Shown: positions 38,360 through 48,100, counted from the first letter of the stretch. The stretch is DNA of 64,000 nucleotides from Astrobacterium formosum (GCA_030848545.1 JAVDCA010000026.1:49192-113191), one strand, 5' to 3'. A program made the numbers and translations. The notes: a model not told the origin generated them from the sequence alone.

Positions 38360-39529
38360 ATGCGCATCGTCGAAATCCGCGAGAAGACCGCCTCGATCGC
38401 GTCTCCGATCGCCAATGCCTATATCGATTTCTCCAAGATGACCTGCTCGGTCGTCGCCGTGATCACCGACGTGGTGCGCAACGGCAAGAAGATCGTCGGC
38501 TATGGTTTCAATTCCAACGGACGCTATGGCCAGGGCGCGCTGATGCGCGACCGTTTCATCGCCCGCGTCATGGAAGCAAAACCGGAATCCCTGATCGACC
38601 TCGAAAACGACAACCTGGATCCGTTCGCTGTCTGGAGGACCCTGATGACGAACGAGAAGCCGGGCGGCCATGGCGAGCGCTCGGTCGCCGTCGGCACGAT
38701 CGACATGGCGGTATGGGACGCAGTCGCCAAGATCGAAGGCAAGCCGCTCTACCGCTTGCTGGCGGACCGTTATCGCGGCGGCATCGCCGACGACAAGGTC
38801 TGGGTCTACGCCGCCGGCGGCTACTACTATCCGGGCAAGGACGACAGCAGGCTCCAGGACGAGATGAAGTCCTATCTCGACCGCGGCTACCGTGTCGTGA
38901 AAATGAAGATCGGCGCCGCCCCACTTGCGGACGACATCCGCCGCATCGAGGCGGTATTGAAAGTCCTCGGCGGCGACGGCTCGCGCCTGTGCGTCGACGC
39001 CAACGGCCGCTTCGACCTTCCGACCGCGCTCGCCTACGCGAAGGCGCTCGAGCCCTACGGGCTGTTCTGGTACGAGGAGGCCGGCGACCCGCTCGACTAC
39101 GCGCTGCAGGCCGAGGTTTCGCACGCCTATGGGGGCGTAATGGCCACCGGCGAGAACCTGTTCTCGCACCAGGACGCCCGCAACCTTTTGCGTTACGGCG
39201 GCATGCACAAGGAGCGCGATTTCGTCCAGTTCGACTGCGCCCTCTCCTACGGGCTGGTCGAATATCTGCGCACCCTCGACGTCATGAAGGAACACGGCTG
39301 GTCGTCGCGCCGCATCGTGCCGCACGGCGGCCACCAGATGTCGCTCAACATCGCGGCCGGCCTGCATCTCGGCGGCAACGAGTCCTACCCGGACGTCTTC
39401 CAGCCGTTCGGCGGCTTCGCCGACGAAGTCGCGATCATCGACGGCCATGTGGGGCTGCCCGACATTCCGGGTGTCGGCTTCGAGGCCAAGTCGAAGCTCT
39501 ACGCGGTCATGAAGGAGCTCGCGGCGTAG
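38360..39529 (+). CDS. tarD: D(-)-tartrate dehydratase (enolase superfamily)
   Basis: This enzyme removes water from D-tartrate to give oxaloacetate. The 389-residue product has exactly the length of the characterised Bradyrhizobium enzyme and reads very similarly throughout (VGYGFNSNGRYGQG, KPGGHGERSVAVGTIDMAVWDA). Catalytic and metal residues of the enolase superfamily are visible: Lys-x-Lys in VVKMKIG, Asp in CVDANGR, Glu in WYEEAGDP, Glu in ATGENLFS and His in PHGGHQMS. Start ATG 38360; the frame extends 51 codons up into repeat DNA. No transporter or other tartrate gene adjoins, so it may serve a broader sugar-acid role. Confidence 0.9.
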   Translation: MRIVEIREKTASIASPIANAYIDFSKMTCSVVAVITDVVRNGKKIVGYGFNSNGRYGQGALMRDRFIARVMEAKPESLIDLENDNLDPFAVWRTLMTNEKPGGHGERSVAVGTIDMAVWDAVAKIEGKPLYRLLADRYRGGIADDKVWVYAAGGYYYPGKDDSRLQDEMKSYLDRGYRVVKMKIGAAPLADDIRRIEAVLKVLGGDGSRLCVDANGRFDLPTALAYAKALEPYGLFWYEEAGDPLDYALQAEVSHAYGGVMATGENLFSHQDARNLLRYGGMHKERDFVQFDCALSYGLVEYLRTLDVMKEHGWSSRRIVPHGGHQMSLNIAAGLHLGGNESYPDVFQPFGGFADEVAIIDGHVGLPDIPGVGFEAKSKLYAVMKELAA

Positions 39530-39549
39530 GAGTGCCCGTCAGCTCGCCT

Positions 39550-40149
39550 TCAGGAAGACGACGGCCGAGACCGACTCCCGCACCACCAGGCCGCCAACGG
39601 TCCGGACAGGACGTTGAGCAGATAGCCGTACATGGCGTGCCCGGGCGTCACGACGCTGAGCAGCACCGAAAGCAGCGCCGAGGCCATGAACACCAGCGTG
39701 CGCACATGGCCTCGCCGGGCGAGTTGCACATGCTCGCGAGCCACATCGGCGGCGCGCAGCCACATGGACAGGCCGGCGATGATCAGCATGTTGGCGGCGT
39801 AGAGCCACACCGCCGGCGGCAGGTCGCCGTAGTGTCCGGCGACGCTCGACGAGAACGGCACCGCGGTGACGAAGAAGAGATAGACCATCGACCAGTTGAG
39901 CACAGCCGGCGTCACCGTCTCGCCGTGCCGCAGCGCGATGTCGCCGCGCCAATGGGCGGCAAGGACGAAAAAGCTGATCGCGTAGGCGAGGAGCTCCGAC
40001 CCGAGCGTCCTGAGGTGGGCGATCAGCGCCGCACCGTCCGTGATGGGCAGGCCGCCCGGAAGTCGGATTTCCAATACCAGGAGCGTCATCGCGAAGGCGA
40101 AGATGGCGTCCGCGAGGGCATCGAGACGGGATTTCGGAAAGGATCGCAT
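39550..40149 (-). CDS. TMEM175-family (DUF1211) membrane protein
   Basis: The 199-residue product has about six hydrophobic segments. The first contains RLDALADAIFAFAMTLLVLEIRLP, the characteristic TMEM175/DUF1211 signature; bacterial members conduct potassium. The C-terminus turns abruptly into GSRSRPSSS after the last helix, and the neighbouring frame continues with hydrophobic residues (VSAVVFL), so a frameshift or recent change at the end is possible. ATG 40147-40149 was chosen; a GTG four codons earlier is an alternative. Confidence 0.75.
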   Translation of the reverse strand: MRSFPKSRLDALADAIFAFAMTLLVLEIRLPGGLPITDGAALIAHLRTLGSELLAYAISFFVLAAHWRGDIALRHGETVTPAVLNWSMVYLFFVTAVPFSSSVAGHYGDLPPAVWLYAANMLIIAGLSMWLRAADVAREHVQLARRGHVRTLVFMASALLSVLLSVVTPGHAMYGYLLNVLSGPLAAWWCGSRSRPSSS

Positions 40150-40248
40150 CTGGCCTCTCACACAGTGATCGACGCATCGTCTTTACGAGTTAGGCACCGA
40201 CCTTTGGTCGACCCGCGTTGGATGAAAGTTGCCGCGCCCGCAGCCTGC

Positions 40249-40273
40249 TCCCTCCCCCTTGCAGGGGGAGGGA
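40249..40273. repeat. G/C-run palindrome, copy of the 7614 element
   Basis: TCCCTCCCCC-TTGCA-GGGGGAGGGA repeats the core of the element at 7614-7641 in an intergenic setting. It lies upstream of the TMEM175 gene. Confidence 0.6.
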
Positions 40274-40312
40274 ACCGCGGGGCAAGTTCATGGTCTCCTA
40301 CTTACTTCCCAA

Positions 40313-40383
40313 GAGCGAAGCGACGAAGCAATCCGGGAAGCACAAGATAGGGATTGGTTGCGTGGCTTCGCTCGCAATAACGG
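40313..40383. repeat. Dispersed palindromic repeat, short form
   Basis: The phrases AGCGAAGCGACGAAGCAATCC and CTTCGCTCGCAATAACG correspond to both ends of the larger element at 38167-38285, with a shorter and different middle. It lies just downstream of the 957-residue EAL gene. Confidence 0.65.
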
Positions 40384-40414
40384 GAAGCGGTTTCTTCCAG
40401 GGTGACGGAGCCGT

Positions 40415-43288
40415 TCAGCGCACCGCCGCGGCGCGCTCGACGGTGATCAGTGCGCGCGCATCCTCGGCCGTCATCGGTTCGCCGAACACGAAGCCTTGCG
40501 CATATTCGCATCCCATCTGGTAGAGCTCGACGGTGTCGGATTCGGTCTCGGCGCCCTCGGCCACCACTTCCATGCCGAGATCGTGGGCCAGCGCCACGAT
40601 GGAGCGCAGGATGACGGGCCGCGTGCCCCTGGAGGTCATGCGCACGAAAGACTGGTCGATCTTGATGGTGTCGAAGGGAAAGCGCTGCAGATAAGCGAGC
40701 GAGGAATGGCCGGTGCCGAAATCATCGAGGGCGAGGCCGGCGCCGAGATCCTTCATGCGTTGAAGCATCTGGGCAGCGTGCTCGGGATTTTCCATGACGA
40801 GGGATTCGGTCAGCTCCAGCTTGAGCGTGCCACGGATCAGACCGGCGCGGGCGAGCACGGTGCGCAGGTCGTGGATGAGGTCGTGGCGCAAAAGCTGGCG
40901 CGAGGAGACGTTGACGGAAGCAAACAGCGGCACGCGCGTACGCGAGGCCCGCTGCCAGATTCCGAGCTGGCGGGCGGTGCGTTCGAGCGCGAACAGGCCG
41001 AGATCGACGATCAGTCCGATCTCCTCGGCGACCGAAATGAATTCGGCCGGCGACAGGCGCCCCATTTTGGGATGATCCCAGCGCGCCAAGGCTTCGAAGC
41101 CGGCGACCGAGCGGTCCTCGAGGCGCATGATGGGTTGATAGAGGAGCGTGATCTCTTCACGCTCCAGGGCCCGGCGCAGTTCGCTCTCGAGCGTCAGCCG
41201 GTCGGTCTTGCGCGCCCGCATGGCGGGCTTGAACACCTCGATGCGATCGCCGCCGATGCGCTTGGCGTGATACATCGCCAGTTCGGCGTCCTTGAGGATG
41301 TCCTCGTGTTTGGAGGTCTGGCCGTCGGCGAGCGCCAGGCCGACTGAAGCCGTCAGGAAGATCTCGCGATCATTGAAGGCGATGGGCGCCCTCAAGGTCT
41401 TCCTCAACGTTTCCGCGAAGGCGATGATGGCGTTCGATTCCTTTTCGGACAGAAGGATCAGGCCGAACTGGTCGCCGGCGAGCCGGGCCAGCGTGTCCTG
41501 TGGCTTGAGCAGGCGGCCGAGCCGGCGCGCGAGCGTCAACAGGATCGAGTCGCCGACCGCCATGCCGACGGAATCGTTGACCTGCTTGAAGCGATCGAGA
41601 TCGATCACCATCACGGTCGGCCGGATGGTAGTGTCCGCCTTGGAGAAGCCGAGCGCAGCTTCCATCCGGTCGATGAAGAGCTGGCGGTTGGGAAGACCCG
41701 TGAGGTTGTCGTGCACGGCGTCGTGCAGCAGGCGCTCCTCGGCGGTCTTGAACTCGGTGACGTCGGTCAGCGTGCCGACGAGGCGAACGACCTCGCCGTC
41801 GGTCCCGACCACCGGCCGCGCCTTGAGGCTGAACCAGAGATAATGGCCATCGGGCGTGCGCAGGCGGAAATCCTGCATCAGGCGGCCGCGACGGTGCTCG
41901 ATGACGCCGTCGAGGGCGGCGCGGAAGCGGTCGCGGTCGTGCGGATGAAGGACTTCGAGCCACTGGGCGGCGGGGCCGTCGAGGGTGCCGCGCTTGAGAC
42001 CCAGCATGGCCTCGGTCTCGGGTGAGGTGAACACCTTGTCGGCGGACACGTCCCAGTCCCATATCATGTCGCCGGCGCCGGTCAGGGCGAGGGCACGGCG
42101 CTCCACGTCGGAGACGATGCCGTGGGTGACGCCGCCCGCAAAGGCGTGCTGCATCACCGTGAAGCCGATCAGCATGACGATCAGGACCAAGCCGCCGAGG
42201 AGTGCCGGCGCCACGATGTCGTTCGTCACAAAGCCCCCGATGGTGAGGCCGGATGCGAACACCCACACGGTCAGGAGGAGCCAGGTCGGGATCAGGAGCA
42301 CGGCGCGGTCGTAGCCGTGGGTAGCGAGATAGATGACGACACCCAGGCCCAGCACGGCGACGAACAAGAGCGACAGGCGGGCGATGCCGGAGGCGACCGC
42401 GGGATCGAACAGCGCCACCGCCACCAGGGCGGCGAGGAATACGAGCCAGCCGGCGGTGATGTGGGCATAACGCACGTGCCAGCGATTGAGATTGAGATAG
42501 GCGAACAGGAACACGACCAGAGTCGCGGTCAGGATCGCCTCGCCGGCGGCGCGCCAGACGCGCTCGGCGCCCGCCGACATGTCGAACACCTTGCCCCAGA
42601 ATCCGAAATCGACGCCGATATAGACGAGCACCGCCCACGACAGCGCCGCGGCGGCCGGGAACATGACCGAGCCCTTGACCACGAACAGGATGGTCAGAAA
42701 CAACGACAGGAGACCCGCGATGCCGATGACGATGCCGTGGTAGAGCGTGAAGGAGTTGACCTTGTCCTTGTAGGCGTCGGGCTCCCACAGATAGAGCTGC
42801 GGCACGCGATCGGTGCGCAGCTCGAGCACGTAGGTGATGACGGTGCCGGGATCGAGGGTGACGCGGAACACGTCGGCGGTCGCCGAGTCCTGGCGGTCCG
42901 GGCGGTCACCCGACGAGGGCGTGATGTTGACGACGCGCGACAGGCCGAGATCGGGCCACAGCATGCCCGAACCAACCATCTGGTAGTGCGGAACGACGAT
43001 CAGGCGATCGATCTGCTCGTCGCCCGAATTGGCGAGAGCGAAGACCGCCCAGTTGTTGGAGGCCTCGCGGGCGCGCACCTCGATGCGGCGGATGATGCCG
43101 TCGGTCCCCGGCGCCGTGGAGACCTGGACGCGGTCGGCTTCGGTCGTCTGCAGCTCGACCACGCCGGTGAGGTCGATGGCGGCCGCATCGGTGCGCACGT
43201 TGACCGCGTCCACCGCGCGCGCCGGCTCGAGGCCGACAAGGCATAAAGCCGTCACCGCCGCCGCAATGGCCGCGCACCACTTCCGCAA
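40415..43288 (-). CDS. Membrane EAL phosphodiesterase with degenerate GGDEF and PAS
   Basis: The 957-residue protein has a signal peptide (to about residue 25), a periplasmic beta-rich region (about 28-180), a block of seven to eight helices (about 185-400) of the 7TM-DISM type, a PAS domain (about 405-525, [13 protein letters not shown]), a GGDEF domain whose motif is LAGDQF (about 540-690) and an EAL domain (about 700-945) with [20 protein letters not shown] and KIDQSF. The changed GGDEF site should not make c-di-GMP but may still bind GTP; the EAL domain looks active. A c-di-GMP phosphodiesterase responding to an external signal is the best guess. Confidence 0.9.
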   Translation of the reverse strand: MRKWCAAIAAAVTALCLVGLEPARAVDAVNVRTDAAAIDLTGVVELQTTEADRVQVSTAPGTDGIIRRIEVRAREASNNWAVFALANSGDEQIDRLIVVPHYQMVGSGMLWPDLGLSRVVNITPSSGDRPDRQDSATADVFRVTLDPGTVITYVLELRTDRVPQLYLWEPDAYKDKVNSFTLYHGIVIGIAGLLSLFLTILFVVKGSVMFPAAAALSWAVLVYIGVDFGFWGKVFDMSAGAERVWRAAGEAILTATLVVFLFAYLNLNRWHVRYAHITAGWLVFLAALVAVALFDPAVASGIARLSLLFVAVLGLGVVIYLATHGYDRAVLLIPTWLLLTVWVFASGLTIGGFVTNDIVAPALLGGLVLIVMLIGFTVMQHAFAGGVTHGIVSDVERRALALTGAGDMIWDWDVSADKVFTSPETEAMLGLKRGTLDGPAAQWLEVLHPHDRDRFRAALDGVIEHRRGRLMQDFRLRTPDGHYLWFSLKARPVVGTDGEVVRLVGTLTDVTEFKTAEERLLHDAVHDNLTGLPNRQLFIDRMEAALGFSKADTTIRPTVMVIDLDRFKQVNDSVGMAVGDSILLTLARRLGRLLKPQDTLARLAGDQFGLILLSEKESNAIIAFAETLRKTLRAPIAFNDREIFLTASVGLALADGQTSKHEDILKDAELAMYHAKRIGGDRIEVFKPAMRARKTDRLTLESELRRALEREEITLLYQPIMRLEDRSVAGFEALARWDHPKMGRLSPAEFISVAEEIGLIVDLGLFALERTARQLGIWQRASRTRVPLFASVNVSSRQLLRHDLIHDLRTVLARAGLIRGTLKLELTESLVMENPEHAAQMLQRMKDLGAGLALDDFGTGHSSLAYLQRFPFDTIKIDQSFVRMTSRGTRPVILRSIVALAHDLGMEVVAEGAETESDTVELYQMGCEYAQGFVFGEPMTAEDARALITVERAAAVR

Positions 43289-43867
43289 TTCACCGACCTC
43301 CTATACGGGCCGAACCCAGTTCCAGCATGGGCGATTTCGTAAATTGAAACAACGGCTTCGTCCAATCTAGTCGGGTTTGCGCCGATTTCGCGACGCAACC
43401 GTCGGCCGCCCCACCGAATGGTCGGCCGACCGCACCCTGGAGTAACCGGGGCGGACGGGCTGGGCAAGGTCTTCCATGGGCGCGCCGAACCGTGGGCGAG
43501 CCCAGCGTATCGCGGTTGCGGCCACTTCCGCCGGGAACACAATTTTCTACCAACGGTGGTGGGGATCGGTTCACGTGAGCCGTCGCCCTTCGAGGCTCGC
43601 CTTCGCAACCAAGTGTACGCAGGCTGCGCCTGCCATGGGCAGAGCACCTCGGGACGCCCCTCAAAGGCCGATGCCGCCTGTATTATTTCAAATGCGATTC
43701 CGCGCCTACGCAGAGTTCTTTACGTAATCGGTGCAGCCTCGGCGGCGTCAATCGGCCCCAAGGGGTCGTTCCGCGGACGGAAAACCTGCCGCAGCGGCGC
43801 ATCACCAGCCTGGCGCAGGCTCAATCGCGCATTATGCGCGCCGTCTTTTCTTCGGAGTGCCCGGGTG
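43289..43867. other. 579-base region without a supported gene
   Basis: The frames here are open but give low-complexity Arg/Ala-rich translations without family resemblance. No terminator, tRNA or clear repeat was recognised. The promoter of the DUF1217 gene must lie in it. Confidence 0.55.
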
Positions 43868-45700
43868 ATGGTTTCAACCTATGCCAGCTACCGCTACTAT
43901 TCTCAGGACCTGTCGAAAGCGCTCAAGCGCACCGCCGCCGAGCCGCAGGTCGCGCACGACGCCGCCTATTACCAGGCGAATATCGGCAAGGTGAAATCCG
44001 TCGACGACTTTCTCGGCAACCGCCGTTTATTCAGCTATGCCATGAAAGCCTACGGTCTCGAGGACATGACCTACGCCAAGGCGTTCATGCGCAAGGTCTT
44101 GGAAAGCGACCTCACCGACTCCCATTCGTTCGCCAACAAGCTCGCCGACACCCGCTACCGCGAGTTCGCCGCCGCTTTCAATTTCCAGGCTGACGGCGGC
44201 GTCGCGTCCGGCGCCGACATCCAGTACGACGACCAGGAGGGTCAAACCGCCCTCCTGTATACCCAGCGCCAGGCGGCCGCCACGACCGCAACGTCGGTGG
44301 AGACGGCGTATTACAAGAACCACGTCGACGCGGTGACTTCGGTCGACGATCTCTTGCGTGACGATCGACTCTATTCCTACGCGCTCAAAGCCGTCGGCCT
44401 CGATCCCACGACGATATCGCGCACAGCGATCCGAGACGCGCTCACGAGCGACCTCGCGGATCCGGCGAGCACCGCCAACCGGCTGGGCGGCGACTTCCTC
44501 GAACTCGCGAAAAGCTTCAATTTTGCCACCGACGGCACCGTCGCGGCCGGCAACGCCCAGTCGACGACGCAGAAAGACGACACGGTGCGGCTCTATGGGT
44601 TGCGCAAGGACGCCGGGTTGTCCGACGCGCAGGCGCGGCTGCGCACGCTCAACTATCAGGTCGGTATCGACAAGGTGACCTCGGTCAAGCAGTTCGTAAG
44701 AAACACGACCCTCTACGAATATGCGCTGACGGCCTACGGGATCGATCCCGAGTCGGTCTCCGCCGCGACCATCACCAAGGTCCTGGAAAGCGACGTCTCC
44801 GATCCCACGAGCTACGTCAACCGGCTCGGCGACGAACGTTTCAAAGCGCTCGCATCCGCCTTCAACTTCGCCGCCGACGGCTCGGTGACGACGCGCCGGC
44901 TGGTACAGTCGATCTCAAGCGCCAGCCAGACCATATTGCGCTACGGCAGCCAGCTCGCCGACGACACGATGTCGCAGAGAGCCGGCGCGAAGGAGACCGC
45001 CTACTACAAGGAGACGATCGGCAACATCGATTCGCTCGGCGAACTCCTGAACGACAAGCGCCTCGTCACCTACGTGCTCGAGGCCTACGGCCTCGCCGAC
45101 GCCAAAATGTCGGAGAAGACGTTGCGTGCCGTGCTCACCAGCGACCTTTCCGATCCCAAAAGCTACGCCAACACCCACGACAGCCGCTACCGCGACCTCG
45201 CCGCCGCCTTCAATTTCGACCGCGACGGCACCGTCGAGCGCGAAGCGCCGCTCGCCGCCCAGGACCGCAAGGACGTCATCGGAACGACCGACAAATTTCT
45301 CCGCCAGACCATGGAGTCCGAGGCCGGCGAGCAAAACGAAGGCGTGCGGCTCGCGCTCTACTTCGCCCGCAAGGCGACCTCGATCGACGACGCCTACGAC
45401 ATCCTGGCCGACAAGGCGCTCCTGAAGGTGGTGCAGACCGCGCTCGGCATCTCGGACAAGACCGCCGGCGCCAACATCGATGTGCAGGCGGCGATGATCA
45501 AGAAGCGCCTCAATATCGCCGATCTCCAGGATCCAAAGAAGCTCGACAAGTTCCTGGTGCGCTTCAGCGCCCTTTACGACATGCAGAACACCGACACGAC
45601 AACGTCGGCGCAATCGATCCTGTTCGGCAATTCCGGCTCGACCGGCTTCGACCAGACGCTGGTGTCGAGCTTTCAGGCCTTGCTGCGCAGCAAGCTGTAG
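43868..45700 (+). CDS. DUF1217 protein with four internal repeats (flagellum-associated family)
   Basis: The 610-residue protein contains four copies of a helical repeat (about 33-110, 147-223, 262-338 and 378-454), each opening with YY/NY, containing VxSVDD and AYGL and closing with AAFNF-x2-DG. A C-terminal DUF1217 module (about 480-610) ends in FQALLRSKL. DUF1217 proteins in alphaproteobacteria are found in flagellar gene clusters and have no tested function. No flagellar gene is adjacent here. Start ATG 43868 begins the first conserved residues; the frame runs 150 codons upstream through noncoding-like sequence. Confidence 0.85.
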   Translation: MVSTYASYRYYSQDLSKALKRTAAEPQVAHDAAYYQANIGKVKSVDDFLGNRRLFSYAMKAYGLEDMTYAKAFMRKVLESDLTDSHSFANKLADTRYREFAAAFNFQADGGVASGADIQYDDQEGQTALLYTQRQAAATTATSVETAYYKNHVDAVTSVDDLLRDDRLYSYALKAVGLDPTTISRTAIRDALTSDLADPASTANRLGGDFLELAKSFNFATDGTVAAGNAQSTTQKDDTVRLYGLRKDAGLSDAQARLRTLNYQVGIDKVTSVKQFVRNTTLYEYALTAYGIDPESVSAATITKVLESDVSDPTSYVNRLGDERFKALASAFNFAADGSVTTRRLVQSISSASQTILRYGSQLADDTMSQRAGAKETAYYKETIGNIDSLGELLNDKRLVTYVLEAYGLADAKMSEKTLRAVLTSDLSDPKSYANTHDSRYRDLAAAFNFDRDGTVEREAPLAAQDRKDVIGTTDKFLRQTMESEAGEQNEGVRLALYFARKATSIDDAYDILADKALLKVVQTALGISDKTAGANIDVQAAMIKKRLNIADLQDPKKLDKFLVRFSALYDMQNTDTTTSAQSILFGNSGSTGFDQTLVSSFQALLRSKL

Positions 45701-45710
45701 GGCCAATTCG

Positions 45711-45815
45711 GTCATTCCCGGGCCGAGCGAAGCGAGGAGCCGGGAATCCATACTCCGCAGCGCCGGGAGTATGGATTCCGGGTTCGCAGCCCTTCGGGCC
45801 GCGCCCCGGAATGAC
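45711..45815. repeat. Dispersed palindromic repeat (GTCATTCC/GGAATGAC type)
   Basis: Outer ends GTCATTCC and GGAATGAC and inner arms GGAATCCATACTCC/GGAGTATGGATTCC form a 105-base palindrome between the convergent DUF1217 and oxidoreductase genes. This repeat type is widespread between genes in Hyphomicrobiales and may work as a bidirectional terminator. Confidence 0.75.
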
Positions 45816-45841
45816 GAGGAGGTGTTCAATCAAATTCGACA

Positions 45842-46843
45842 TCACACCGTCAGCACGATCTTGCCGATGTGCTGGCTCGATTCCATGCGGGCATGGGCGG
45901 CGGCGGCCTCGGCGAGCCGGAACGTCTTGTCCATCACCGGCCGCACCTGGCCGGCGGCGATCAACGGCCAGGCGTGCTGCTCGACCGCGCGGGCGATCGC
46001 CGCCTTGTCGGCGTCCGAGCGCGAACGCAGCGTCGAACCGGTGTGCGTCAGCCGCTTGAGCATGATGCGGCTGAAATTGACGGTCGCCTTGGGGGAACGC
46101 AGGAAGGCGATCTGGACGATGCGGCCCTCGACGGCGGCGGCCTCGTAATTCCTCTCGATATAGTCGCCCCCCACCATGTCGAGGATGAGGTCGGCACCGT
46201 GGCCATCCGTCGCCGACTTGGTCAGGGCGACGAAGTCTTGGGTCTTGTAGTCGATCGCAAGATCGGCGCCGAGCATGCGGCACGCCTCGCACTTGTCCGC
46301 CGAGCCGGCGGTGACGATGACGCGGGCGCCGAAATTCTTGGCGAGCTGGATCGCCGTGGTGCCGATACCGGAGGAGCCGCCATGCACCAGCAGGGTCTCG
46401 CCCTTCTGGAGACGTCCGCGCTCGAACACGTTGTGCCAGACCGTGAAGAAGGTTTCCGGGACGGCCGCCGCCTCCGCCATGGAGAGCCCTTCCGGTATCG
46501 GCAGGGTGTGGCCCTCATGGGCGAGGCAGTATTCCGCATAGCCGCCGCCGATCACCAGGGCGCAGACCTGGTCGCCCTTCTTCCAGCGCTTCACGCCCTC
46601 CCCGCAAGCGACCACCTCGCCGGCAATCTCGAGGCCCGGAATGTCGGGGGCCCCGGGGGGCGGCGGATAAAAGCCTTGGCGCTGGGCGACGTCGGGACGG
46701 TTGACGCCGGCCGCCGCCACCTTGACCAGGATCTGGCCCGGCCCCGGCGCCGGCCGCGGCCGCACCTCGGGGACAAGCACCTCAGGCCCGCCGGGCGCAC
46801 GGATCGCGATGGCGGTCATGGTGGCGGGCACGGGCGTCATCAT
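45842..46843 (-). CDS. NAD(P)H-quinone oxidoreductase, PIG3/QOR type
   Basis: This is a zinc-free medium-chain dehydrogenase/reductase of the TP53I3-like quinone oxidoreductase group. The 333-residue product has the N-terminal GroES-like domain with PGLEIAGEVVACG (about 66-78) and the Rossmann domain with LVHGGSSGIGTTAIQLAK (about 150). No structural zinc Cys cluster is present. Start ATG 46841-46843 follows GAGGACCGAC; the second ATG directly after is an alternative. It is divergent from the DUF1192 gene. Confidence 0.9.
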   Translation of the reverse strand: MMTPVPATMTAIAIRAPGGPEVLVPEVRPRPAPGPGQILVKVAAAGVNRPDVAQRQGFYPPPPGAPDIPGLEIAGEVVACGEGVKRWKKGDQVCALVIGGGYAEYCLAHEGHTLPIPEGLSMAEAAAVPETFFTVWHNVFERGRLQKGETLLVHGGSSGIGTTAIQLAKNFGARVIVTAGSADKCEACRMLGADLAIDYKTQDFVALTKSATDGHGADLILDMVGGDYIERNYEAAAVEGRIVQIAFLRSPKATVNFSRIMLKRLTHTGSTLRSRSDADKAAIARAVEQHAWPLIAAGQVRPVMDKTFRLAEAAAAHARMESSQHIGKIVLTV

Positions 46844-46956
46844 GTCGGTCCTCGGAGGGATTGAGAGCATGTCGAGGCGTGGTTTAGTCGCCGCCGCCCC
46901 ATGTGACAACCGCCACCCGTTTCGGCTAATTTCGCCCCCAAAGTGACGAGCAAGCC

Positions 46957-47151
46957 ATGCCAGCAATCGACGACGACGACCGGCCGAAGAAGAAGATCGT
47001 GCACGAAATCGGACAGGAACTCGCCCTCCTGTCGGTCGGCGAACTGCGCGATCGCATCACCCTCCTGAGGGAGGAGATCGCCCGCCTCGAGGCCGACATC
47101 GCCCGCAAGGGCGCCTCCAAGGCGGCCGCCGACCTGTTTTTCAAGAAATAG
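46957..47151 (+). CDS. DUF1192 family small protein
   Basis: The 64-residue protein is acidic at the front (MPAIDDDDRPKKK) and then a single amphipathic coiled coil with LSVGELRDRITLLREEIARL, the family hallmark. DUF1192 is restricted to alphaproteobacteria and is functionally unknown. It lies opposite the oxidoreductase gene, with a noncoding RNA candidate and rcdA downstream, an order that may be conserved. Confidence 0.85.
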   Translation: MPAIDDDDRPKKKIVHEIGQELALLSVGELRDRITLLREEIARLEADIARKGASKAAADLFFKK

Positions 47152-47214
47152 CCGCGAAATACGGACTACTGCGTAGGTGCTGGCGCGCACGTTCTGCGCG
47201 AAAACCCGCATGAA

Positions 47215-47229
47215 TTAAGGCGGTATTAA
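47215..47229 (+). promoter_or_regulatory. CtrA box
   Basis: TTAA-GGCGGTA-TTAA (spacing exactly 7) matches the CtrA consensus TTAA-N7-TTAAC except for the last base. It lies about 20-35 bases upstream of the probable start of the small RNA below, and upstream of rcdA, whose product controls CtrA stability. Control by the CtrA cell-cycle regulator is inferred from the match and the setting. Confidence 0.55.
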
Positions 47230-47247
47230 GCTTTCCCCTTCATTACT

Positions 47248-47347
47248 CAATCCTGTCCATTTCGGTGGACACCGAGTGGCTCCTGTCCACTCTGTTTGAC
47301 GCCTCCCTGTTATCACTTTGAGCCGCCGGTAACGGCGGCTCTTTTTT
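47248..47347 (+). ncRNA. Candidate small RNA between DUF1192 and rcdA
   Basis: The segment has three consecutive hairpins: TGTCCA-TTTCGG-TGGACA (47254-47271), GAGTGG-CTCCTGT-CCACTC (47274-47292) and a rho-independent terminator. The second loop (CTCCTGT) and the single strand before the terminator (GCCTCCCTG) are complementary to Shine-Dalgarno sequences, the design of alphaproteobacterial CCUCCU-type regulatory RNAs. No open frame of note covers it. The 5' end is approximate, placed just after the CtrA box. It could instead be the 3' end of the DUF1192 transcript. Confidence 0.6.
47320..47347 (+). terminator. Intrinsic terminator of the candidate small RNA
   Basis: The 9-bp stem GAGCCGCCG/CGGCGGCTC with loop GTAA is followed directly by six T. 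It is one of the two clearest terminators of the window and has no gene stop closer than 170 bases upstream. Confidence 0.9.
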
Positions 47348-47542
47348 GTGGCAATGTGACGGCGCGCCGCCGGCAACCATGACTCCAGGTGACGATTTTC
47401 GTCGCTGGACAGGGGCGGTGAGGCGCGCTCATATGAGCACGGGGCTGGGCGCTACCCGCGTTGATTGGGGCACCGTTCGTCTGGCCCGGCTCACGCCGTC
47501 CATCAGGACGTCGCGGGACCAGCTAGGTCAGTGAGGCGTACC

Positions 47543-48064
47543 ATGTCTGAGTACAAGGCCGGAGAGGCCGAACCGGTACGGTTCGGGCAGAAGCTTGCGT
47601 CCTCGCAGGCCTTTTTGTCCCTGTTCAAGGATGGCATGCGGCTCGTCGAGGAGACGGCTTCCTATCTGGACGGTCCCGGCCGCCAGGATTCCAAGAAGCT
47701 CGAACGCAGCGCCGCCCTGACCTACGCCACCGAGAGCATGCGGCTGACCACCCGGCTGATGCAGCTCGCCTCCTGGCTGCTGCTGCATCGGGCCGTCAAC
47801 GAGGGCGAAATGTCGCTCGCCCAGGCCAACAAGGAAAAGACCAAGGTCAAGCTGGCCGTCGGCGAACCCGCCGATCCGACCGCGCTCGATCCCCTGCCCG
47901 ACCATCTCAAGGAGTTGATCGAGCGCTCACGCGCCCTGCATGATCGGGTGCGCCGGCTCGACGCCACCATTCATGCGCCGGTGCCCGAGGAGCCGCCGGC
48001 CGGCAATCCGCTGGAACGCCAGATGGGTCTGCTGAAAGCCGCCTTCGAGCGCAACGAAGGCTGA
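47543..48064 (+). CDS. rcdA: RcdA / DUF1465, regulator of CtrA degradation
   Basis: In Caulobacter RcdA is an adaptor that helps the ClpXP protease to destroy CtrA at the start of S phase. The 173-residue product has the helical-bundle family features: FKDGMRLVEETASYLDGPGR near 30-50, TYATESMRLTTRLMQLASWLLLHRAV at 65-92, and the C-terminal PLERQMGLL. Start ATG 47543 with GAGG upstream; the frame extends 26 codons back without conservation. A 12-bp palindrome GCTCATATGAGC lies at 47427-47438 in its leader. The CtrA box further upstream suggests feedback. Confidence 0.85.
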   Translation: MSEYKAGEAEPVRFGQKLASSQAFLSLFKDGMRLVEETASYLDGPGRQDSKKLERSAALTYATESMRLTTRLMQLASWLLLHRAVNEGEMSLAQANKEKTKVKLAVGEPADPTALDPLPDHLKELIERSRALHDRVRRLDATIHAPVPEEPPAGNPLERQMGLLKAAFERNEG

Positions 48065-48100
48065 TACAATCAAAAGTAGGCTCTGCCCAGCGGCTGCGAA

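Noticed and set aside
43289..43867. N-terminal extension of the DUF1217 protein by 150 codons
   Set aside because: The extension is unconserved in character, and the family-like sequence starts at the ATG at 43868.
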